A stretch of 11,642 nt of DNA from Bacteroidales bacterium (GTDB lineage Bacteria > Bacteroidota > Bacteroidia > Bacteroidales > VadinHA17). Every line of letters starts with the position of its first letter. The first letter of the stretch is position 1. A model generated the notes under the pieces. That model was not told the origin of the DNA and did no database searches. It saw nothing but the letters and a program-made list of their open reading frames with translations. A program made the translations under genes and the position numbers. The stretch covers positions 1-11,642 of the forward strand of contig JAITVX010000207.1 in NCBI GenBank assembly GCA_031285575.1, in the 5' to 3' direction. Positions 6,670-11,642 of the stretch are shown piece by piece.

Positions 6670-8280
6670 ATGAAAAAGCATCTTGTATCCATATTTATAA
6701 CATTCCTGGCAACCATTGCGGTTCCCCTGCATGTTTTGCCGCAGCAGGCAATGAATGAAGATATCTTCAAGTTTGGCCGTACACTTGGGCTGATCGACTC
6801 ATACTATGTAGATACAGCCAACCTGAAGCAGCTTACCGAAAAAGCCATTGTTGAAATGCTGAGAAGCCTCGACCCCCATTCAACATACATATCGGCAGAA
6901 GACGTTAAGGAAATGAATGAACCCCTTAACGGCAACTTCGACGGAATAGGAATACAGTTTAACATACTGCGCGACACGATACTTGTAGTTGAACCGGTTG
7001 CAGGAGGCCCTTCCGAAAAAGTAGGGCTCAGAGCCGGCGACAGAATTGTTCAGATAAACAGAGAACAGGTGGCAGGAATCGGCATCACAACATCGGCCGT
7101 AAGGAAAAAACTTATGGGCGCCAGAGGCACAAAAGTAAACGTATCGGTTTACCGGCGAGGCCAAAAGGAACTCCTCGACTTTGTTATTATACGCGACAAG
7201 ATACCCATCAACAGCCTCGATGCGGCATACATGCTCAACGCAGAAGTAGGCTACATAAAACTCAACAAGTTTGCAGCAACAACCGAAGAAGAGTTTTCGA
7301 CAGCCGTAACCAAACTGCAGGCAGAAAACATGCAGCACCTTGTTCTCGACCTCAGAAGCAACGGCGGAGGCTACATGCTTGCCGCCACACAGATTGCCGG
7401 GAAATTCTTTGCCGACCGGAAACTGCTTGTTTACCTGTCGGGAAGGAAAACAGCACGGCAAAACTACGGATCCAGCGGAAACGGCAACCTTGCATCTGCA
7501 AGAGTTGTTGTACTTACCGATGAAAACTCGGCTTCGGCCAGCGAAATACTTTCGGGCGCCCTGCAAGACTGGGACAGAGGAGTTATAATAGGCCGGCGCA
7601 CATTCGGCAAAGGCCTGGTGCAAAACGGCTTTAACCTTACCGACGGCTCGATGATAAGGCTTACAATAGCACGATACTACACCCCGTCGGGACGCTCAAT
7701 TCAAAGCCCCTACGACAGCGGATACGACAAATACATGGAAAACTTCTTTAAACGATATACCGACGGTGAAATGCTTTCAGCCGACAGCATACGCATACCC
7801 GATACGCTTAAATACAGCACACTGGTAAACAAACGAACCGTATATGGCGGCGGCGGCATAACCCCCGACGTGTTTGTAGCCATCGACACAACATACGATA
7901 CACAATACATGCGCCGACTGGCCGGCAAAAACCTGTTCAACACCTTTGCGCTCGAATATTTCGACAGGAACCGTGCACAAATAACCGGCAACTACAAAGT
8001 GTTCGATGACTTTAAAGATAACTTCCGGTTTTCGGAGGAAGACATAAAAGACTTTATTGCCAAAGGCGAAGCTGAAGGCGTTAAATACGACGACACTCAA
8101 TTCAACACCTCAAAAGAAGAAATACTGCTAATCCTGAAAGGCCTTGTGTCGATGAACCTGTGGCAAACATCCGAATATTTTCAGATAATATACCAGAACG
8201 ACAAGACAGTTGAAAAAGCCCTTCAGGTAATATCCGATGAAAAAACGTACAACGAACTGCTCGGAAACAGACAGCAATGA
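6670..8280 (+). CDS. Secreted S41 family C-terminal processing peptidase with PDZ domain
   Basis: This 536-residue serine peptidase of the tail-specific (CtpA/Prc) family would act in the periplasm or envelope, trimming or degrading proteins from their C-termini. MKKHLVSIFITFLATIAVPL is a signal peptide or anchor. A short helical region precedes a PDZ domain (about 87-175, with GIGIQFN and VGLRAGDRIVQIN). The S41 core follows with LVLDLRSNGGGY (224-235). The catalytic serine is probably S289 in ENSASASEIL and the lysine K314 in RTFGKGLVQ, 25 residues apart as in Prc and CtpB. The C-terminal 170 residues are an extra region common in Bacteroidota members. ATG at 6670 gives the signal peptide; a longer frame from 6631 would overlap guaA. 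The end overlaps the next start by four bases (ATGA). Confidence 0.94.
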   Translation: MKKHLVSIFITFLATIAVPLHVLPQQAMNEDIFKFGRTLGLIDSYYVDTANLKQLTEKAIVEMLRSLDPHSTYISAEDVKEMNEPLNGNFDGIGIQFNILRDTILVVEPVAGGPSEKVGLRAGDRIVQINREQVAGIGITTSAVRKKLMGARGTKVNVSVYRRGQKELLDFVIIRDKIPINSLDAAYMLNAEVGYIKLNKFAATTEEEFSTAVTKLQAENMQHLVLDLRSNGGGYMLAATQIAGKFFADRKLLVYLSGRKTARQNYGSSGNGNLASARVVVLTDENSASASEILSGALQDWDRGVIIGRRTFGKGLVQNGFNLTDGSMIRLTIARYYTPSGRSIQSPYDSGYDKYMENFFKRYTDGEMLSADSIRIPDTLKYSTLVNKRTVYGGGGITPDVFVAIDTTYDTQYMRRLAGKNLFNTFALEYFDRNRAQITGNYKVFDDFKDNFRFSEEDIKDFIAKGEAEGVKYDDTQFNTSKEEILLILKGLVSMNLWQTSEYFQIIYQNDKTVEKALQVISDEKTYNELLGNRQQ

Positions 8281-9428
8281 AACTGATAGCAAAAACACTG
8301 TTTGGCCTTGAAAAAGTATTGTCAGACGAATTGCGCAGCCTCGGAGCTGTAAATATTGCAATTGCCAATCGCGCAGTTATCTTTGAAGGCAACACCGGAA
8401 TGCTGTACAGGGCAAACTACTGCACCAGAACGGCGCTGTCTGTTCTGATGCAGGTAAAGGAATTCAGAATAAGAACAAAGGAAGATCTTTACACAACATG
8501 CAAGTCTATTCAATGGGAAAACTTCATGCACTCAAAATCGACCTTTTCCATAACCGCCGTTGTCAACTCGCCGCTGTTCAACCATTCGGGCTATGCCGGC
8601 CTTACCCTTAAAGATTCCATAGCCGACCGCTTCCGTGAAAAAACAGGTATCAGGCCATCGGTAAATACCGCTAATCCCGACATAAATGTAAACCTGCATA
8701 TCAGCGGCGTAAATGTAACCGTGTCGCTTAACTCGTCGGGCGATCCGCTCTTTAAAAGAGGCTACCGGCAGGCCTTTGCCGAAGCCCCGCTCAACGAATC
8801 GCTTGCCGCAGGAATGTTGCTCATAAGTGGCTGGAACGGAACCGAACCTCTCATCGACCCAATGTGCGGCTCGGGCACAATACCCGTTGAAGCGGCACTT
8901 ATTGCAAGAAAAATTCCGCCGGGGAGATTCAGAAAATCATTTGGCTTTCAGAAATGGAATAACTACGACAGCAATTTGTTTCAACAGATAAAGCAGGAAT
9001 GCGAAGCCGGTATTGTTGATTTGAAAGTAAGGATTTCGGGAAGCGACATTGCGCAGGAAGCCGTAAACAACTCGATAATTAATATACGCAATGCAGGACT
9101 TGAGAACGACATTGCAGTAGAAACTGCAGATTTTAACGACATAACAGCTCCCGACAATAAGGGCACACTGATGATTAATCCGCCCTACGGGCTACGCCTC
9201 AATCCTGCCGACATTGATTCGCTGTATGCGCAGACAGGCACCAGACTGAAACACGGCTTTGAAGGATACACGGCCTGGATACTGTCGTCGAACAGGGAAG
9301 CTCTGAAAAGAATAGGCCTCAAGCCATCTGAAAAACATGTTTTGATGAACGGAGCAAATGAATGTATGTTTTTGAAATACGACCTGTATCACGGATCTCA
9401 AAAAAACCGGAACAGCATACAGTCATAA
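8277..9428 (+). CDS. THUMP domain class I methyltransferase, RlmL/YpsC type
   Basis: The 383-residue product resembles the N-terminal half of E. coli RlmL, which methylates N2 of G2445 in 23S rRNA, and the stand-alone YpsC proteins of Firmicutes. It lacks the second (RlmK) methyltransferase domain of the enterobacterial fusion. A ferredoxin-like and THUMP RNA-binding region covers about 1-160, ending in GDPLFKRGYRQAFAEAPL. The Rossmann domain has motif I LIDPMCGSGTIPVEAA (192-207), SGSDI (254-258) and the catalytic NPPYG (301-305). The ATGA overlap with the peptidase gene indicates translational coupling in one operon with guaA. RNA guanine methylation is likely; the exact position is inferred from the family. 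Confidence 0.9.
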   Translation: MKLIAKTLFGLEKVLSDELRSLGAVNIAIANRAVIFEGNTGMLYRANYCTRTALSVLMQVKEFRIRTKEDLYTTCKSIQWENFMHSKSTFSITAVVNSPLFNHSGYAGLTLKDSIADRFREKTGIRPSVNTANPDINVNLHISGVNVTVSLNSSGDPLFKRGYRQAFAEAPLNESLAAGMLLISGWNGTEPLIDPMCGSGTIPVEAALIARKIPPGRFRKSFGFQKWNNYDSNLFQQIKQECEAGIVDLKVRISGSDIAQEAVNNSIINIRNAGLENDIAVETADFNDITAPDNKGTLMINPPYGLRLNPADIDSLYAQTGTRLKHGFEGYTAWILSSNREALKRIGLKPSEKHVLMNGANECMFLKYDLYHGSQKNRNSIQS

Positions 9429-9489
9429 CAAGCGCGATATTCACATTACTCCAAGAGAGGCATTAGCAATTTTTACTTAACGGAACAGA

Positions 9490-9867
9490 TTATTTCTGCT
9501 TCATCTTTGCGTCCATGCTTAACGTAGCATGAGGCACAGCCCTGAGCCTTTCTTTTGAAATGAGTTTGCCTGTTTCGCGGCACACCCCATAAGTTTTATT
9601 TTCTATTCTTATTAAAGCGGCCTGCAGGTGCTGTATAAACTTGAGCTGGCGTTGCGCAAGGCGTCCTGCTTCTTCTTTCGACAGCGTAGTAGCTCCCTCT
9701 TCAAGCACTTTGAAAGTAGGAGATGTATCCATGGTGTCATTGCTTTCTTCGTGTGTTATGCTTGATTTAAGTGTTTCGTAGTCTCTCTTGGCGTTATCCA
9801 GCTTTGCGAGTATAATCTGTTTGAATTCCTCAAGCTCATCATCCGTGTATCTTGTCTTCTCAACCAT
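9490..9867 (-). CDS. DksA/TraR family transcription regulator lacking most zinc cysteines
   Basis: The 125-residue protein has the DksA/TraR layout: a long coiled coil (about 8-90) followed by a zinc-finger-like tail (YGVCRETGKLISKERLRAVPHATL). DksA proteins enter the RNA polymerase secondary channel and, with ppGpp, adjust transcription of stable RNA and biosynthetic genes. Only C96 of the four zinc cysteines remains; the others correspond to T99, S117 and A120. The coiled-coil tip reads DTMDTSP (44-50), close to the DxxDxA tip motif with Ser for Ala. Start at ATG 9867 (MVEKTRY) fits relatives and the promoter just upstream; the frame extends to 9930 but that would include the promoter. It converges on the methyltransferase gene across 61 bases with no obvious terminator. 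Confidence 0.88.
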   Translation of the reverse strand: MVEKTRYTDDELEEFKQIILAKLDNAKRDYETLKSSITHEESNDTMDTSPTFKVLEEGATTLSKEEAGRLAQRQLKFIQHLQAALIRIENKTYGVCRETGKLISKERLRAVPHATLSMDAKMKQK

Positions 9868-9889
9868 AGGTAAGATTTTTAATTTACTG

Positions 9890-9921
9890 CGAAAGTAAGT
9901 ATTTTTTATGAATACTACAAA
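9890..9921 (-). promoter_or_regulatory. Candidate promoter for the DksA/TraR-like gene
   Basis: On the minus strand TTTG (9918-9921) is followed after 20 bases by TACTTTCG (9890-9897), a one-mismatch TAnnTTTG box. Spacing is ideal for the Bacteroidota primary sigma factor. Transcription would start near 9884, leaving a leader of about 16 bases. This is the best-formed two-part promoter in the window. Confidence 0.6.
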
Positions 9922-9934
9922 CAAGACCAACTGG

Positions 9935-9975
9935 CAGATTATTATCCGACCTTATTGTAAGGTATCTGTAATAAT
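9935..9975. promoter_or_regulatory. Inverted repeat upstream of the DksA/TraR-like gene
   Basis: The core is ACCTTA-TTG-TAAGGT (9949-9963), a perfect 6-base stem with a 3-base loop. Outer arms ATTATTA (9938-9944) and TAATAAT (9969-9975) continue the symmetry, as do CAGAT (9935-9939) and ATCTG (9964-9968). It sits about 72 bases before the predicted transcription start and just past the end of the sugar transferase gene. It could be an operator or a 3'-end hairpin. No T-run follows on the minus strand, which argues against a simple terminator for the sugar transferase. Confidence 0.4.
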
Positions 9976-9986
9976 TGTTTTTTCTG

Positions 9987-11534
9987 CTAATTGCTGCGGG
10001 CTTTATGGATAGCTATATTCCATACAGACCTGAAAAAATATTCGACGTCGGTTTTAAAGGGGTGTTTGTCGTAGGCGTCAAGATATTTCAGCTCGGAGAC
10101 CTGTATTGCTTCTATGTTTGCCGGCATGTCGGCGTAGAATGGAGGTATAAGGCCGGGTTTGTACTTTATACGCCTTGCCTGCACCGCGGGTTTGTAGAGG
10201 CTGAAGTATTGCCTGCTGAGCGGGCGCACGCCTACGAGTTTCATGTCGCCCTTAAAAAAATTGATGAACATGGGCAGTTCGTCGAGCCATATTTTTCTGC
10301 AGAAAGCGCCCCATGATGTGATGCGAAAATCGTGTCTGAACTTACCGCCGTCTTGAAGGTTGTGGAGCCTGTAAACATAATCCTGAATATATTCCGAGTA
10401 TGGGTGCATTGTCCTTAGCTTGTAAACATTGAGTATCTGACCGTCTTTCCCTATTCTGGGAAGCGCAATCAGCGGCCCGTAGTTGTTTCTGTTTACATCG
10501 AGAGGTGCGCCGTATTTGCAGGCTTCAATGAACAGAAGGTTTTCGATAAACGATTCCTGCTTTATTTTAAAGCCTGCCCGCGAAAGGCGGCCAAGGGCTT
10601 CGGCGCGTGAAATAACGGAATTTTCGTCTCTTGTGAGCAGCGAGTATAGTCCTCTGGTCGATTTCAGTTTCGGAAAGATGCGTTTTATGACAAAATCAAA
10701 CGAGTAGTATATATAGTTCAGCAGGGGAGGAAATTTCTTCAGAATCCTCTGTTTGCGCTGATCTTTTGTTTCCACGCAGCACATGAAGTAGCTTCTGTCC
10801 GACAGTTTTTTGTTAACAGTGTCCAGAAAATCATCAAGGCGTTTTATGTCGTTTATTTTATGGAGGTTTATTATGTAGTTGTAATTGTCATGCGGCAGTC
10901 CGTTAATATTGAATATTGCAGTTGTTGAGAGTACTGCTGTCTGTCCTGCAAGGCTGCTGCCTGCAATCTGCAGTATGGCTTCAGTTTTCGCAGGGCCGCA
11001 TTCATCTTTAAGCGCTTTCAGAATATTGGGATGCGCATTGATTGCCCCTTCGTGGCTTTTCGCGTTTCCGGCGGTATCTTTAACAAGGTCGTATTCGCTC
11101 GGAGTGTATTCCCTGTATTTTTCATACTCTTCATAGTCGTGAACAGCAGCTTTTTTATAAGCCAGAAAAGCCGATCCGGAAATCAGTTCCAGAACTGTTG
11201 CCACAATAGCTGTTCCGAGGACTATGGTTCTTGAAAAATCGTAATCTCTGATGGAGTACATTAAAAGCGCGGCTATTGCTATCGAGATTATATTGCTTGC
11301 AAAGACTTTTTTTGCAAGAACTGCATAATCGACCACCTCTCCCCTGTTCAGCTTGCCGTTGAGGATAGATACTGCTATCCATATTACCATCAGAACAGCA
11401 AAAAACGGAGTATGTGAGGCAATGTATGACTTTACAACTGCATCGGGCTTAATCCATACCATAATAAGGAACGATGCGGCCAGTATAATGATGTCCACAA
11501 ATACGGAAAACACTCTGAAGCTGCTTTTGTTCAT
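9987..11534 (-). CDS. Membrane sugar transferase (polyprenyl-phosphate phosphoglycosyl transferase family)
   Basis: This 515-residue protein would transfer a sugar phosphate to a lipid carrier at the inner membrane, starting a capsule, exopolysaccharide or other glycan. About four membrane helices lie at 8-28, 42-60, 77-95 and 103-125. The C-terminal catalytic domain (about 350-515) carries RIGKDGQILNVYKLRTM (360-376), the acidic dyad D418-E419 in WLDELPMF, KGDMKLVGVRPLS (428-440) and KPGLIPPF (459-466). Between these, residues 170-340 resemble a degraded class I methyltransferase (YNYIINLHKINDI, KLSDRSYFMCCVET, AEALGRLSRAGFKI) with no glycine-rich SAM loop visible. Start is ATG at 11534, giving a short N-terminus before the first membrane helix. 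No glycosylation gene is seen nearby in the window. Confidence 0.87.
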   Translation of the reverse strand: MNKSSFRVFSVFVDIIILAASFLIMVWIKPDAVVKSYIASHTPFFAVLMVIWIAVSILNGKLNRGEVVDYAVLAKKVFASNIISIAIAALLMYSIRDYDFSRTIVLGTAIVATVLELISGSAFLAYKKAAVHDYEEYEKYREYTPSEYDLVKDTAGNAKSHEGAINAHPNILKALKDECGPAKTEAILQIAGSSLAGQTAVLSTTAIFNINGLPHDNYNYIINLHKINDIKRLDDFLDTVNKKLSDRSYFMCCVETKDQRKQRILKKFPPLLNYIYYSFDFVIKRIFPKLKSTRGLYSLLTRDENSVISRAEALGRLSRAGFKIKQESFIENLLFIEACKYGAPLDVNRNNYGPLIALPRIGKDGQILNVYKLRTMHPYSEYIQDYVYRLHNLQDGGKFRHDFRITSWGAFCRKIWLDELPMFINFFKGDMKLVGVRPLSRQYFSLYKPAVQARRIKYKPGLIPPFYADMPANIEAIQVSELKYLDAYDKHPFKTDVEYFFRSVWNIAIHKARSN

Positions 11535-11642
11535 GTTTGACTTGCTGGTATTTTTATAATAATTAATTCAAGTTGCTACTTACATATTATATAATTTATC
11601 GAAAGAGTATGCCCAGATGAACATAATAAGTTTAATCAAAAA
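11535..11642. other. AT-rich upstream region of the sugar transferase gene
   Basis: These 108 strongly AT-rich bases lie upstream of the minus-strand sugar transferase. They probably contain its promoter and leader, but I found no convincing TTTG/TAnnTTTG pair on the minus strand; the nearest, CTCTTTCG, is poor. No gene or stable hairpin is evident before the window ends. Confidence 0.4.

Noticed and set aside
6880..7623. A 247-codon open frame antisense to the S41 peptidase gene
   Set aside because: It has a cysteine- and valine-rich composition without motifs, opposite a complete, well-recognised gene.
9949..9984. Hairpin followed by a T-rich run as a plus-strand terminator
   Set aside because: The T-run (about 9976-9983) begins 12 bases after the stem, and no plus-strand gene ends nearby. 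On the minus strand no T-run follows the stem.

Overview
The window looks like a stretch of core chromosome from a member of the Bacteroidota, probably the order Bacteroidales. The evidence is the gene content: a Bacteroidota-type DksA/TraR protein with lost zinc cysteines, a DUF5063-like protein next to a DEDDy exonuclease, and a GMP synthetase typical of the group. In addition, several gene starts are preceded by TAnnTTTG-type -7 boxes, the sigma-ABfr consensus of this phylum, and good Shine-Dalgarno sites are scarce. This assignment is inferred from protein recognition without a database search.

Layout. Positions 1-709 hold no intact gene: a broken tyrosine-recombinase fragment (minus strand, 103-339) and about 370 bases with no convincing gene. 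A Nudix hydrolase (minus) and pyrE (plus) start back to back with 6 bases between their start codons. Each has a candidate promoter inside the other's coding region. Downstream of pyrE, all on the plus strand and tightly spaced, come an SRPBCC-fold protein, a DUF5063-like protein with its own -7 box, a DEDDy 3'-5' exonuclease and an RlmI-family rRNA methyltransferase. A 342-base gap follows. It holds four tandem 23-bp units rich in dyad symmetry and then a candidate guaA promoter overlapped by an inverted repeat. The second plus-strand group is guaA (TTG start), a secreted PDZ/S41 C-terminal processing peptidase and a THUMP-domain RlmL-type methyltransferase. The right end is on the minus strand: a DksA/TraR-like regulator with a well-placed promoter, and a large membrane sugar transferase whose central part looks like a decayed methyltransferase.

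Function. The genes are mostly housekeeping: de novo pyrimidine (pyrE) and guanine nucleotide (guaA) synthesis, rRNA modification (two methyltransferases), RNA or DNA trimming (exonuclease), envelope proteolysis (S41) and transcription control (DksA-like). The sugar transferase probably starts assembly of a surface polysaccharide or glycan. I see no defence system, CRISPR array, intact mobile element or new multi-gene system. The most unusual signals are the 23-bp dyad-rich tandem array, the overlapping divergent Nudix/pyrE start region and the domain make-up of the sugar transferase.
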